Shown in pieces: positions 8,902 to 17,934 of a DNA stretch of 37,936 bases. The stretch is from positions 1 through 37,936 of the forward strand of contig JANXWC010000203.1 of the NCBI GenBank assembly GCA_025351355.1, given 5' to 3'. Every line of letters begins with the position of its first letter. Position 1 is the first letter of the stretch. Source of the DNA: Hyphomicrobiaceae bacterium (GTDB taxonomy: Bacteria > Pseudomonadota > Alphaproteobacteria > Rhizobiales > Hyphomicrobiaceae). The translations under genes were made by a program, and so were the position numbers. The notes below the pieces were generated by a model. It was given only the letters and a program-made list of their open reading frames with translations, had not been told where the DNA came from and searched no databases.

Positions 8902-10530
8902 TTACGACGCCGTCCGCTGTCGGCGGATCATCTCGCTGGTTGCGACGAAATCGGTCTTGCCTGTCGCCATGATCGGTATTTCATCGACGACCAGGATCTG
9001 CTTGGGGATCCACAACTCTGGAATGCCCTCGCTCTTGGCGGCCGCAAGGAGGTCGGCTCGCAACGCTTCCTTGCGGTCCGTTACCAATATGAGTTGCTCG
9101 CCTTTGCGCTCGTCCGGCACTGCGATCACGACGTTATTGTTATCAGGCCAAAGTCCCGATACCATCGTTTCCACCGCGGCCAGCGAAATCATTTCGCCGC
9201 CGATTTTCGCGAACCGTTTGGCGCGCCCCTTGATCGAAACTAGTCCCGCCGCGTCGATTTCGACGATGTCGCCGGTGTCGTGCCACCCATCCGGCGGTGG
9301 CACCAACACGCCTGGCTTGTCAGCCAGCAGGTAGCCGGCCATCACATTAGGCCCGCGCACCATCAAGCGGCCGCCCACATCGATTCCATCGACCGGCTCG
9401 AGGCGCGTCTCTATGCCCGGCAGCAGCGGCCCCACGGAGCCGGGCTTGGTCCGGTTCGGCAGCGTGCACGCGAGCACAGGTGCGCATTCCGTCGCGCCAT
9501 AACCTTCCAGGATCGTGGTGCCGTATTTAGCCCACATGGCGCGCGTCTGATCCTTGATCTTTTCGGCGCCCGCGATCACGTAGCGCACGCTTTTCAGATC
9601 GTCCGCCTCCGCTCCGCGCGCATAACCTTGCAGAAACGTGTCCGTTGCAAACAATACCGTTGCGCGCGTGGCACCGATCAGCTTCGGGATCTCTTTGTAG
9701 TGCAGCGGACTGGGATACAGCACCACCGTCATCCCCGACAGTAACGGCATCACGGTCGCGGCCGTCAGCCCATAGCTGTGAAACATCGGCAGTGGATTGA
9801 GGACGATCTCGCGTGCCGTCAGGAAGCCGTCCGCATGCGCAAAGATTTGCCGCGCGTTGGCCACCAGATTGGCGTTGCTCAGTACGACGCCCTTTGGCGT
9901 CCCCTCGGTGCCCGACGTGAACAGGATCACCGCCGGTTGCGACGGTAACAGCGCGTGTTTGCGATGAACCGCCCGCGCGAACTTCGATCTGACTGCGCCA
10001 CGGACCTTATCCAGCGTGCCAATGCTCTTGCCGATGTCCTCCATGTAGCGGATCGTCAGTTTGCGGCCGGGCGCGATTTCCATATCGGCCAACGCCGCGA
10101 TCACATCGTCCAGTTTTGAAAGCGACACGAAACGCCGCGACGTAATCACTTGGCGGATCGCACCGGTCTGAATAGTGCTCTTGAGATTTTTCAGCCCGGC
10201 CGAGAAATTCAGCATCGCCGGTACGCGGCCGTAGGCATTCAGGCCAAATACGAGAACCGCCAGTGTCGTGACATTCGGCAACAACACGCCGACGTTTTCC
10301 AGCCGCCGCGTATGCTTCGCCAAAGCGTCGCCCAGCACCAATGACCCCAGCACCAGTCGGCCGTAGGAAATCGGCTTGCGTTCGACGTCTTCGAGCGCAA
10401 TCCGGCTGGCACCATGCAACTTGACGCTGTCGAGCAGGGCGCCGAAAAGTGTTGAGTTGGCCATCGCGGCGTTAAACATCCGGACGTCGTCGCAGCCGGA
10501 GCTGGCCGAGCTTGCAGGGGCCTGTCTCAT
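8902..10530 (-). CDS. Aas-like acyl-ACP synthetase / acyl-CoA ligase (AMP-binding)
   Basis: The ANL-superfamily enzyme has about 540 residues. The P-loop FTSGTEGTPKGVVLS, PMFHSYGLT, YPSPLHY, LEGYGATECAPV, WHDTGDI, GRAKRFAKIGGEM and GKTDFV all resemble the C-terminal synthetase half of E. coli Aas (2-acylglycerophosphoethanolamine acyltransferase/acyl-ACP synthetase). The PlsC-type acyltransferase half is absent, so it should only activate fatty acids, onto ACP or CoA. The start is uncertain: ATG at 10530 has a weak AAAGAG upstream, while ATGs at 10479 and 10464 would also give a complete enzyme. The reading frame remains open to 10668 but that part looks non-coding. Confidence 0.85.
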   Translation of the reverse strand: MRQAPASSASSGCDDVRMFNAAMANSTLFGALLDSVKLHGASRIALEDVERKPISYGRLVLGSLVLGDALAKHTRRLENVGVLLPNVTTLAVLVFGLNAYGRVPAMLNFSAGLKNLKSTIQTGAIRQVITSRRFVSLSKLDDVIAALADMEIAPGRKLTIRYMEDIGKSIGTLDKVRGAVRSKFARAVHRKHALLPSQPAVILFTSGTEGTPKGVVLSNANLVANARQIFAHADGFLTAREIVLNPLPMFHSYGLTAATVMPLLSGMTVVLYPSPLHYKEIPKLIGATRATVLFATDTFLQGYARGAEADDLKSVRYVIAGAEKIKDQTRAMWAKYGTTILEGYGATECAPVLACTLPNRTKPGSVGPLLPGIETRLEPVDGIDVGGRLMVRGPNVMAGYLLADKPGVLVPPPDGWHDTGDIVEIDAAGLVSIKGRAKRFAKIGGEMISLAAVETMVSGLWPDNNNVVIAVPDERKGEQLILVTDRKEALRADLLAAAKSEGIPELWIPKQILVVDEIPIMATGKTDFVATSEMIRRQRTAS

Positions 10531-10610
10531 GCACGCGCTCTTTGCACCAATGCCGCCCTCTCGCACGCTGCGGTCGGGCCGACTACGGTGCAAGCATGGC
10601 CCAAGAACAA

Positions 10611-10666
10611 GGCGTGGCCAAGGGGCCGCGCCGAATGGGCATGAAAATGGCGTGGCCAAGGGGGCC
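10611..10666. repeat. Pair of 17-18-base direct repeats
   Basis: GGCGTGGCCAAGGGGCC at 10611-10627 recurs at 10649-10666 with one extra G. The repeats lie between the ligase start and the rcdA stop. They may be a slippage product or regulatory half-sites in the ligase promoter region. No function is evident. Confidence 0.5.
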
Positions 10667-10710
10667 ACGTCGCACAGGTTCGTTTTAATTGAACCTCTCG
10701 GCTCAGCCGC

Positions 10711-11286
10711 TCAGTGCGTCGCTGTCCGGCGGAAGGCACCAAACGCAGCCTCAAGCTGTGCCACTTGGGCAATCACTGTATTGTCGGCCGGCGCCACAGG
10801 TTCCGTGCCCGTCGCGATGGCGTGGTCCAGGCGCGTAATTCTGTCGTTCAGCGAAAAACTGAGACCGACCAGATCGCGCAATCCCGCAGGCAGTTCATCG
10901 AAGCCCTTGACATGACTGGATCGCCCGATCGGCGCCAGTTTCACGCGACCGCGCCGCACAACGGCCTGCTGCTGATCGATTTCGCCGTCCTTCAGCGCGC
11001 GATGCAACATCAGCCACGACGCCAGCTCCAACAGCCGCGTAGTCAGGCGCATGCTCTCGGTTGCATAGATGAGCGTCAGAGGCGCCTGCAACCCCTTGGC
11101 GTCTTTACGCCCGGGGCCATCCAGATAGCTGGCGGTGCGCTCGACGAGCGCCATGCCTTCTTTGTAGACGGCATCGAATTGTTCGGAGGCGGCAAATCGG
11201 GCCCCAAACGAGATCATCTCGGCGGATCCGCGTTCAGTGGCAGTGCCGACGATCATCTCGCCGGCAGAAACGTTGTTGTCACTCAT
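10711..11286 (-). CDS. rcdA: RcdA, regulator of CtrA degradation (DUF1465)
   Basis: The 191-aa helical protein carries the RcdA/DUF1465 signature YLDGPGRKDAKGL followed by LIYATESMRLTTRLLELASWLMLHRA. In Caulobacter, RcdA works with CpdR and PopA to deliver CtrA and other substrates to the ClpXP protease during the cell cycle. That role is inferred here from family membership. ATG at 11286 is preferred to an in-frame TTG at 11331 because the extra residues do not look coding. The DUF1192 gene lies upstream on the same strand, but an intrinsic terminator at 11486-11507 separates them, so rcdA likely has its own promoter at 11287-11485. Confidence 0.85.
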   Translation of the reverse strand: MSDNNVSAGEMIVGTATERGSAEMISFGARFAASEQFDAVYKEGMALVERTASYLDGPGRKDAKGLQAPLTLIYATESMRLTTRLLELASWLMLHRALKDGEIDQQQAVVRRGRVKLAPIGRSSHVKGFDELPAGLRDLVGLSFSLNDRITRLDHAIATGTEPVAPADNTVIAQVAQLEAAFGAFRRTATH

Positions 11287-11674
11287 CACACACTCGTACT
11301 GGAACCAACACCAAGCGGACTGCAAATTCAATCTTATCGCAACTTATTCAGGCGCGCGACTTTTTCCCATATCGTGCCTAAATGAGATTCTTTGATGGCC
11401 GCGCTTGGTTGAAATTTCTGGCATCGCGCGGCATCGAGACGTCAGACCTTGACGTTGCAAGTTCCATGCAAACCACGGAAAAAAAGAGCCGCCATCATTG
11501 GCGGCTCAAGAGTTGACAGGAGGCGTCAAGCTGAGCGACGGGGAATCGCTCGGGAATCCGGCGGACCAGAAACAAGATAACGATAATCCCGTATGGTTTA
11601 TGAAACATTAATGCACCACCAGCCATGCTGACAAACAGGTGCAGATCTTGCCGGATTGCCGCAGCAACCGTAGA
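11287..11674. other. Intergenic region rcdA / DUF1192
   Basis: This 388-base spacer holds the DUF1192 terminator (11486-11507) and, between it and 11286, the probable rcdA promoter. Two short open frames, one on each strand (43-44 codons), overlap the terminator and have no recognisable product. No RNA gene was recognised. Confidence 0.5.
11479..11507 (-). terminator. Intrinsic terminator for DUF1192 transcript
   Basis: On the minus strand GAGCCGCC, a 6-base loop and GGCGGCTC form a perfect 8-base-pair stem (11486-11507) followed by seven T residues (11479-11485 read in reverse). It lies about 170 bases beyond the DUF1192 stop and upstream of rcdA. Confidence 0.85.
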
Positions 11675-11863
11675 TCAGTCCTTGAATAACGCCGCCGCCG
11701 CATCCGCATGCTTTTTCTTGGCCGCTATTTCCGTGCGCGAACGTTCGATTTCAGACTCCAGAGCCGTAATCCGTTCATTGAGCTCTGCAATCGCATATCG
11801 CTCCAGGTCTTCGCCCAGCACGATGGCCGGCTTCGGTTTCGGCGTTTCGTCGTCCCAGTTCAT
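11675..11863 (-). CDS. DUF1192 family small protein
   Basis: The 62-aa protein starts MNWDDETPKPKP and continues with the DUF1192 pattern: a short LGEDLERYAIAELNERI segment followed by an amphipathic coiled-coil helix (ALESEIERSRTEIAAKK) and an AALFK-type end. The family is small, alphaproteobacterial and of unknown function. It commonly sits next to a quinone oxidoreductase gene, as it does here on the divergent side, which supports the call. It overlaps an upstream-extended frame of the oxidoreductase that is not itself coding. Confidence 0.8.
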   Translation of the reverse strand: MNWDDETPKPKPAIVLGEDLERYAIAELNERITALESEIERSRTEIAAKKKHADAAAALFKD

Positions 11864-12029
11864 TTACCATCCTCCCTGGTTTGTCGGCAGCGCGGTTCTT
11901 CCTGCAGGAGCCGCCGGTTCGGCTTTCAAGTCCGCGCCCCAACGACACCAGGGGCAACAGGCTTGTCCTCCGACGACCGCTGAGGCATCACTAACCGCAA
12001 AGGCCACGGCCAACAGAAGGACCGGAACA

Positions 12030-13043
12030 ATGACTCAGACGGCTCAAGCCGCTATCCCGCCGACGATGACAGCGGTGGAAATCCAAGGCAAGGGCGGCCC
12101 CGATGTTCTCGTCGCCGGCCCGGTCGACACGCCGCGCGTTGAAACCGGCCAGATCCTCATCAAGGTGGCAGCAGCCGGCGTCAACCGCCCCGACATCCAG
12201 CAGCGCATCGGCGCCTATCCGCCGCCCGCCGGACATTCCAAACTACCGGGGTTGGAGGTCGCCGGTCACGTCGCAGCCGTCGGCGCCGGCGTCACGCGCT
12301 GGAAAATCGGCGACCCCGTCTGCGCGCTCGTCAATGGCGGCGGCTATGCTGCTTACACCATTGCCGAGGAATCCGTTGCGCTTCCGGTGCCGGCCGACAT
12401 CGACATGATCCACGCTGCGGCGCTGCCGGAGACGATCTTCACCGTGTGGAACAATGTCTTCGAGCGCGGCGGCCTTAAGGCGGGCGAATGGTTCATGGTG
12501 CACGGTGGCAGCAGTGGCATCGGCACGACGGCCATTCAACTCGCCAAGGCATTCGGCGCGCGCGTCATAGCAACGGCCGGCTCCCCCGAGAAATGTCAGG
12601 CCTGCCGCGATCTTGGCGCCGACCACGCCGTCAACTACAAGACCGAGGATTTTGTCGCCGTCGCCCGCGAAGTGACCGCCGGCAAAGGCGTCGACGTGAC
12701 CCTCGACATGATCGGCGGCGACTACACCGAGCGCAACATCATTGCCGCCGCCGAAGATGGCCGCATCGTCCAGATCGCCTCGTTAGGAGGTGCGGAAGTC
12801 AAAATCAACGTCGCCCGCTTGATGGTCAAACGTGTAACCTTGACGGGCTCAACGCTGCGGCCGCGCACGCGTGAGATTAAGACCGGCTTTGCCCGCGCGA
12901 TCGAAGCGAAAGTCTGGCCGCTCGTCGCCGCTGGCAGCATCAAGGTCGTGCTCGACAGCACATATCCGCTCGCCAACGCCGCCGACGCCCATCGTCGCAT
13001 GGAAACCAGCGCCCACATCGGCAAGATCGTGCTGGTTGTTTGA
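12030..13043 (+). CDS. NAD(P)H-quinone oxidoreductase, zinc-independent MDR family
   Basis: The 337-aa protein belongs to the PIG3-like quinone oxidoreductase group of medium-chain dehydrogenases. Visible parts are the GroES-like N-terminal half with AAGVNRPDIQQRIGAYPPP and GLEVAGHV, and the Rossmann segment VHGGSSGIGTTAIQLAKAFGA with ATAGSPEKC. Structural-zinc cysteines are missing, as expected for quinone reductases. ATG at 12030 is chosen because AGAAGGA lies about 9 bases upstream and the product then begins shortly before the domain; the open frame to 11625 overlaps DUF1192 and is spurious. It probably catalyses one- or two-electron reduction of quinones with NADPH in the cytoplasm. Confidence 0.9.
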   Translation: MTQTAQAAIPPTMTAVEIQGKGGPDVLVAGPVDTPRVETGQILIKVAAAGVNRPDIQQRIGAYPPPAGHSKLPGLEVAGHVAAVGAGVTRWKIGDPVCALVNGGGYAAYTIAEESVALPVPADIDMIHAAALPETIFTVWNNVFERGGLKAGEWFMVHGGSSGIGTTAIQLAKAFGARVIATAGSPEKCQACRDLGADHAVNYKTEDFVAVAREVTAGKGVDVTLDMIGGDYTERNIIAAAEDGRIVQIASLGGAEVKINVARLMVKRVTLTGSTLRPRTREIKTGFARAIEAKVWPLVAAGSIKVVLDSTYPLANAADAHRRMETSAHIGKIVLVV

Positions 13044-13165
13044 GGGTCGCGCGCTCGCGCAGCCGGTTTTTCATACACTTGCCCCGACTTGTCGCGCCCG
13101 CAGGTGGTCCTTACCGTGCGTTTTCGGTAGACTTTTTGCGGCCCCTCCCAGAGCAGAGCGCACCC

Positions 13166-14944
13166 GTGACCCCTACCAGATTGACGACCTTCGACGCCTA
13201 CAAACGTTCGATCCTGCTGCTGCGCACCGAAAAAGCGCTGACGACTGTACTCGTCCTCGCCGGCATCGCCATTGCTGGCGTCCAGGTCTATGAGCAGGTG
13301 CTTTTCGGCTGGGTCGTCGATGCGCTTTCCAAGGGCGACGGCGCCTATCCAATCATCGGCGTGTGGGCAGGTCTTGGTCTCTTTGGCATTGTTGCCAGCG
13401 TCATCGTCGCGGTTGCCTCCGACCGTCTCGCCCATCGTCACCGCTTGAATGCGATGGGATTGGCCTTCGAGCGCGCCATCACGCTGCCGATCAGCTTTCA
13501 CGCCACCAAAGGATCGGGCGCCGTTGTGCGCACGATTCTCTCAGGCACCGATCAACTCTTCTGGCTGTGGCTGTCGTTCCTGCGCGAACAGCTGTCGGCG
13601 CTCGTTTCGATTTTGATGCTGGTCCCGACGGCGCTGAGCATGGATGTGCGAATGGCGTCGATCCTCGCCATCCTCGCCATCGTCTATCTCGCGCTCAATA
13701 TCCTTGTGGTGCGCAGGACCAGTGCCGGCCAGGCCGCGGTTGAGCAATACCAGTCCGACGTGTTCGGCCGCGTCGGCGATGTGCTCGGCAACGTCACCAT
13801 CGTGCAGAGCTTCACCCGCCTCGGGTTTGAGATGGATGCGATGCGTTCGGTGATGAAGAATTTGTTGACCGCGCAATACCCCGTGTTGACCTGGTGGGGC
13901 TTGTTGACGGTCCTCACCCGCGCCGCCGCGACCGTTACCATGGTGGCCGTGTTCGCGGTTGGCGCCGGCCTCACCCAACGCGGCGAGATCAGCGTCGGCG
14001 GCATCGTCTCGTTCGTCGGCTTCGCTGCCTTGTTGATCGGCAAGCTCGATCAGTTGTCGGGCTTCGTGGTGCGCACCTATCAGGCAGCCCCCACCTTGCG
14101 CACCTATTTCGAACTGCTCGACACCCAGGAAGGCGTCATCGAAAAGCCCAATGCGGTGGCCATCGGAAATGTTGACGGGCGCGTCGTCTTCGAGAACGTC
14201 TCGTATCGCTATGGACCCGGCAGCCAAGGCGTGTTCGACCTGAATTTTGAAGTGGCCAAGGGAAGAACGGTAGCGCTCGTCGGCCCCACCGGCTCTGGCA
14301 AGACGACGACGTTGTCGCTGCTGCAACGCTTTCGCGAACCCGAGGCCGGCTCCATCTACATCGATGGCATCAACATCGCCGATGCCACCATGGCGTCCGT
14401 ACGCCACTGCATCGGCGTGGTGTTTCAGGATGCGGGCCTGTTCAATCGCACCATCGCGGAAAACATCCGCGTCGGAAAGCCTGACGCGACCGACGATGAA
14501 GTCCATCGCGCCGCACGGCTCGCCGAAGCCTACGGCTTCATCATGCGCAAGCCCGGCGGTTTCAATTTCGTCATCGGTGAGCGCGGCATGTCGTTGTCGG
14601 GCGGCGAGCGCCAGCGCCTCGCAATCGCTCGCGCCATTCTCAAAGACTCGCCGATCCTCATTCTGGACGAGGCCACCAGCGCGCTCGACGCCGAGACGGA
14701 AGGTCGGATCAAGCGCGCGCTCGATGCGCTTCGGCAAGGCCGCACCACGTTCATTATCGCTCACCGGCTGTCGACTGTTGCCGATGCCGACGTTATTCTC
14801 GTGCTCGAAGAGGGTAGGATCATCGAACGCGGCACCTTCCGCGAGCTTGTTGCAAAAGGCGGTTTGTTCGCGCGCCTCGTTGCCGAGGGCGGCTTCACCG
14901 AACCCACCGCCCGCGAAGAACACGTCCCAGCGGCGTCAGTTTAG
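13166..14944 (+). CDS. ndvA: Glucan ABC exporter, NdvA/ChvA-like (permease-ATPase)
   Basis: The half-transporter of about 592 aa has an N-terminal six-helix membrane domain (roughly residues 20-310) and a C-terminal ATPase. Walker A is GPTGSGKTTT near residue 373, the signature is LSGGERQRLAIARA near 477, Walker B with ILDEATSALD near 500, and the H-loop histidine in IIAHRLSTV near 531. The membrane domain resembles NdvA, the exporter of cyclic beta-1,2-glucan into the periplasm (LFGWVVDAL, WLSFLREQLSALV, AQYPVLTWWGLL). GTG at 13166 is chosen; an upstream TTG at 13040 overlapping the previous stop would add an arginine-rich leader. No ndvB glucan synthase lies nearby, so the cargo is unproven. 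Confidence 0.85.
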   Translation: MTPTRLTTFDAYKRSILLLRTEKALTTVLVLAGIAIAGVQVYEQVLFGWVVDALSKGDGAYPIIGVWAGLGLFGIVASVIVAVASDRLAHRHRLNAMGLAFERAITLPISFHATKGSGAVVRTILSGTDQLFWLWLSFLREQLSALVSILMLVPTALSMDVRMASILAILAIVYLALNILVVRRTSAGQAAVEQYQSDVFGRVGDVLGNVTIVQSFTRLGFEMDAMRSVMKNLLTAQYPVLTWWGLLTVLTRAAATVTMVAVFAVGAGLTQRGEISVGGIVSFVGFAALLIGKLDQLSGFVVRTYQAAPTLRTYFELLDTQEGVIEKPNAVAIGNVDGRVVFENVSYRYGPGSQGVFDLNFEVAKGRTVALVGPTGSGKTTTLSLLQRFREPEAGSIYIDGINIADATMASVRHCIGVVFQDAGLFNRTIAENIRVGKPDATDDEVHRAARLAEAYGFIMRKPGGFNFVIGERGMSLSGGERQRLAIARAILKDSPILILDEATSALDAETEGRIKRALDALRQGRTTFIIAHRLSTVADADVILVLEEGRIIERGTFRELVAKGGLFARLVAEGGFTEPTAREEHVPAASV

Positions 14945-15007
14945 CGGCGGTTTAGCCGGAGGTGGAATCTGGTGCGGCGTAAAAAACTGCGCCACAGCAG
15001 ACGTGCT

Positions 15008-17224
15008 CTAGCCACGCTGGTCATGGAAAAAGTCGTATATTTTTTGTGCCATCTCGGCGCTGATGCCCCTAACCGCCTTCAGGTCTTCGACGCCCGCCCG
15101 TGACACCGCCTTGGCTGAGCCGAAATGCGCCAGCAGCGCGCGCTTGCGCGTCGGGCCGATACCTTCGATCTCGTCGAGCGGGTTGATACCGATAGCCTTC
15201 GAGCGCTTCGCGCGATGCGTGCCGATGGCAAAGCGATGGGCTTCGTCGCGCAGACGCTGCACGAAATACAACACCGGATCTCGCGGCTCCAGCATCAACG
15301 GTGTCGGCCGGCCGGGAATGTGGAAATGCTCACGGCCCGCATCGCGATCGGGTCCCTTGGCGACGCCGACAAGTGCGATGTCTGCGATGCCAAGCTCAGC
15401 AAAAACCTCACGCGCGACCGCTAGCTGTCCCAACCCTCCGTCGATGAGGACTAGATCCGGACGATCCGGGAACGGTTCGTCGACGAGCGCTGGTTCGGCC
15501 AGTTCCGCATCGTCGTCTTCAGTGCCGTCGGCCAGCGTTGGCTCACTTTCGTCAATCTGTACGGTTTCATCTGCGCGAAGTACGCCAAAGGCGATGGCAT
15601 CGGCGCCGCGCTCACGGCGGGGTGGCGGCGTCGGTTGCTCCAGGCGCGAGGCCGCATCCGAGTTGGTGTCGTCATCGGCGAGCACGGGAACGCTGAACCG
15701 TTCGTCGACGGCGGTGTCGGCGGCTGTTGCAACGTCGATTTCGGCTGCGGACAATCTCTTGAAGCGCCGCGTCAGGACTTCGCGCATCATCGCGTAATCG
15801 TCGCCGGGCGTGAGGTTGGTCTTGATGTTGAATTTGCGATACTGGCCTTTCACGAAGCCTTCGGGACCGGCGACGATCATGCCGCCGACGGCATGCGCTC
15901 CCTGGATATGGCTGTTGTCGTAGACCTCGATGCGGCGCGGCATGGTCGCCAATCCGAAACGCTCCTGCACGCCTTCCAGCAGGCGTCGTTGCGACGACGT
16001 TTCCGCCAGCTTGCGGCCGAGCGCTTCTCGCGCATTTTGCACGGCATGATCGATCAGATCGGATTTGGCGCCGCGCTGTGGTACGCGAATCTCGACCTTG
16101 TAGCCGGCCTTGGTGGCCAGCGCTTCCTCCATCAATTCGCGGCTTTCGAATTCGTGGCTCGCAAGGATCAGGCGCGGCACCGGTTTGTCGTCGTAGAACT
16201 GCGCAATGAAACTTTCCAGCACTTCGCCGACGTCAACAGAGCGATCGGCCTTGGGATAATAGGCACGATTGCCCCAGTTTTGACTGGTGCGGAAAAAGAA
16301 CACCTGGATGCAGGTCTGGCCACCCTCCTGATGCGCGGCGAACACATCGGCCTCCTCGATGCCGTCGGGATTGATGACCTGATCGGCGGTGACGTGCGCC
16401 AGCGCCCACAGGCGGTTGCGGAACTTGGCCGCCTGCTCATAGTCCTGCTTGGCCGCCGATGCTTCCATCATGTCCTGGTACATGCGGCGCACGTTCTGGC
16501 TTTGGCCGCGCAAGAACGACGTGGCGTCGTCGACCAGCTTGGCATAATCGGCGGTCGAAATTTCACCGGTACAGGGGGCGGCGCATCGCTTGATCTGGAA
16601 TAGCAGGCAGGGCCGCGTGCGTCCGTCGAACACGCTGTCGGAACAGGTGCGTAAGAGAAACGCGCGTTGCAGCATGTTGACGGTGCGGACGACGGCGCCA
16701 GCCGACGCGAACGGGCCGAAGTAGTCGCCTTTCGCTGCACGCGCACCACGATGCTTGAGGATCTGCGGTGCGGGTGTGTCACGGCGGATCAGAATGTAGG
16801 GGAACGACTTGTCGTCGCGCATCAGCACGTTGAAACGGGGGCGCAGGCGCTTGATCAGGTTGGCTTCGAGCAGCAGCGCTTCCGCCTCGGTGCGGACGGT
16901 GACGAACTCCATCGACGCGGTGGCCATCACCATGCGCAGGATGCGGTTGGAGAGGCCGGCCGGGCGCGCATAATTGGTGACGCGCGCCTTCAGCGAGCGC
17001 GCCTTCCCGACGTACAGCACCTCGCCCGCCGCATCGATCATGCGATAGACGCCGGGGCGGCTCGGCAGATCTTTGAGATAAGCCTGAATGACATCCGGCC
17101 CGGTTGGCGACAGTGCGGGTTTGTCCGCCAGCGGCACGGTTGCATCGTCTGGCGTCGCGGGCACGACTGGCGGCGCTGACGTGTCGGGAGTTTCGGGCGC
17201 AGTATCGCTTGCAGACGACATCAT
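15008..17224 (-). CDS. uvrC: Excinuclease ABC subunit C, with extra acidic insert
   Basis: The 738-aa protein makes the dual incisions in nucleotide excision repair with UvrA/UvrB. Order of parts: a proline/threonine-rich leader (1-45), GIY-YIG nuclease (about 53-135, RPGVYRM and YVGKA), the cysteine block [13 protein letters not shown], the UVR helix (about 262-275), the RNase H-like nuclease with YDNSHIQG (Asp436) and LVLIDGG (Asp595) and [11 protein letters not shown], and the C-terminal helix-hairpin-helix pair. Residues about 492-584 are an acidic, low-complexity insert within the second nuclease domain, absent from E. coli UvrC, which explains the unusual length. The DUF2878 gene is 54 bases upstream on the same strand. 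Confidence 0.95.
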   Translation of the reverse strand: MMSSASDTAPETPDTSAPPVVPATPDDATVPLADKPALSPTGPDVIQAYLKDLPSRPGVYRMIDAAGEVLYVGKARSLKARVTNYARPAGLSNRILRMVMATASMEFVTVRTEAEALLLEANLIKRLRPRFNVLMRDDKSFPYILIRRDTPAPQILKHRGARAAKGDYFGPFASAGAVVRTVNMLQRAFLLRTCSDSVFDGRTRPCLLFQIKRCAAPCTGEISTADYAKLVDDATSFLRGQSQNVRRMYQDMMEASAAKQDYEQAAKFRNRLWALAHVTADQVINPDGIEEADVFAAHQEGGQTCIQVFFFRTSQNWGNRAYYPKADRSVDVGEVLESFIAQFYDDKPVPRLILASHEFESRELMEEALATKAGYKVEIRVPQRGAKSDLIDHAVQNAREALGRKLAETSSQRRLLEGVQERFGLATMPRRIEVYDNSHIQGAHAVGGMIVAGPEGFVKGQYRKFNIKTNLTPGDDYAMMREVLTRRFKRLSAAEIDVATAADTAVDERFSVPVLADDDTNSDAASRLEQPTPPPRRERGADAIAFGVLRADETVQIDESEPTLADGTEDDDAELAEPALVDEPFPDRPDLVLIDGGLGQLAVAREVFAELGIADIALVGVAKGPDRDAGREHFHIPGRPTPLMLEPRDPVLYFVQRLRDEAHRFAIGTHRAKRSKAIGINPLDEIEGIGPTRKRALLAHFGSAKAVSRAGVEDLKAVRGISAEMAQKIYDFFHDQRG

Positions 17225-17278
17225 GGCCGCTATGTAATGCGAGTACGCGCGCGAGGGAAGAGGCGGCGCTTTATACCG

Positions 17279-17815
17279 CTACATAAAGGTGGGGTTTCGT
17301 GCTGGCTTAAGTTTTCCATTCGCATACAGCAGCAGTGGAAACGCTGTGGCCCACAGCAGCGCCGTGGCCGATAGGCTGAGCCAACGCGGATCGGCCAGCA
17401 CCAGCGCGCCGCATTTCTCGCCGGCGATGTAGGAAAGCGGACCGAGCAGCGCGCCGAGCAGAGACTGGGTCGGCAACGACCAGGATCCGATCGCTTGCCG
17501 GGTGGCAGAGATCGTCGTGCCATAGGCCAGCCAGAGCGCCACAATCCAGGCCGGCGCGAGCATCTCGAAGGGCCAGGGCGCAGAATAGTGCAGCTGTCCA
17601 AAGACAGCGAGGCCACTTTCACCCAGCAGACCGAGCGCACCCACCGCGGCGACGCTCAGCAAGCCGTTGCGCCCCTTCGCCGATGCTGCCTGCAGTCCGA
17701 CAGCGACGGCTGCAGCGCTGATGCCCGGCCACGACAATCCGCGCGCGGCACCTAACGCGGCCACGATCCACACGATCTGAAACTGCGCAAACGCTCGAAT
17801 GGCGTACCAATTCAT
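17279..17815 (-). CDS. DUF2878 family membrane protein
   Basis: The 178-aa protein is very hydrophobic with about five or six predicted membrane helices. The N terminus (MNWYAIRAFAQFQIVWIVAAL) and the GLSWPG step match DUF2878 proteins, which have no assigned biochemical role. ATG at 17815 is used because earlier residues in the open frame (to 17929) are not membrane-like and run into the hairpin at 17878-17906. It lies upstream of uvrC on the same strand with a 54-base gap and might share its transcript. Other members often sit near lipid-modifying genes; none is seen here. Confidence 0.65.
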   Translation of the reverse strand: MNWYAIRAFAQFQIVWIVAALGAARGLSWPGISAAAVAVGLQAASAKGRNGLLSVAAVGALGLLGESGLAVFGQLHYSAPWPFEMLAPAWIVALWLAYGTTISATRQAIGSWSLPTQSLLGALLGPLSYIAGEKCGALVLADPRWLSLSATALLWATAFPLLLYANGKLKPARNPTFM

Positions 17816-17877
17816 GTCGTGTCCAACTATCTGGCACCATGCGCATCGGTACCAGCGAGAGGGCACTCGTGGGTTTA

Positions 17878-17906
17878 ATATCCGGAGGCTACCAACCTCC
17901 GGATAT
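17878..17906 (-). terminator. 11-base-pair perfect hairpin downstream of fasciclin gene
   Basis: ATATCCGGAGG and CCTCCGGATAT form a perfect 11-base-pair stem with a 7-base loop. It lies 29 bases past the fasciclin stop (minus strand) and 62 bases upstream of the DUF2878 start. On the minus strand it is followed by TTAAACCC rather than a T-run, so it may be a weak terminator, an mRNA 3'-end stabiliser or a dispersed palindrome. Confidence 0.6.
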
Positions 17907-17934
17907 GGCTGCACGGCTGGCACTGCCAATTAGA

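Noticed and set aside
10596-10688. 30-residue plus-strand frame containing the direct repeats
   Set aside because: Arg/Gly/Pro-rich, created by the repeats, with no start signal.
11381-11515. 44-residue plus-strand frame beginning MRFFDGRAWLKF
   Set aside because: No clear ribosome-binding site, and it spans the minus-strand terminator; not supportable as a gene.
11495-11626. 43-residue minus-strand frame ending in the DUF1192 terminator loop
   Set aside because: No ribosome-binding site or family resemblance, and its stop lies within a strong terminator hairpin.
13541-14923. 460-codon open frame antisense to ndvA
   Set aside because: Low-complexity acidic/His translation, no family features; the plus strand has complete ABC motifs.
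14945-15007. Possible bidirectional terminator between ndvA and uvrC
   Set aside because: The pairing around 14968-15000 has several mismatches and no T-run; not convincing.
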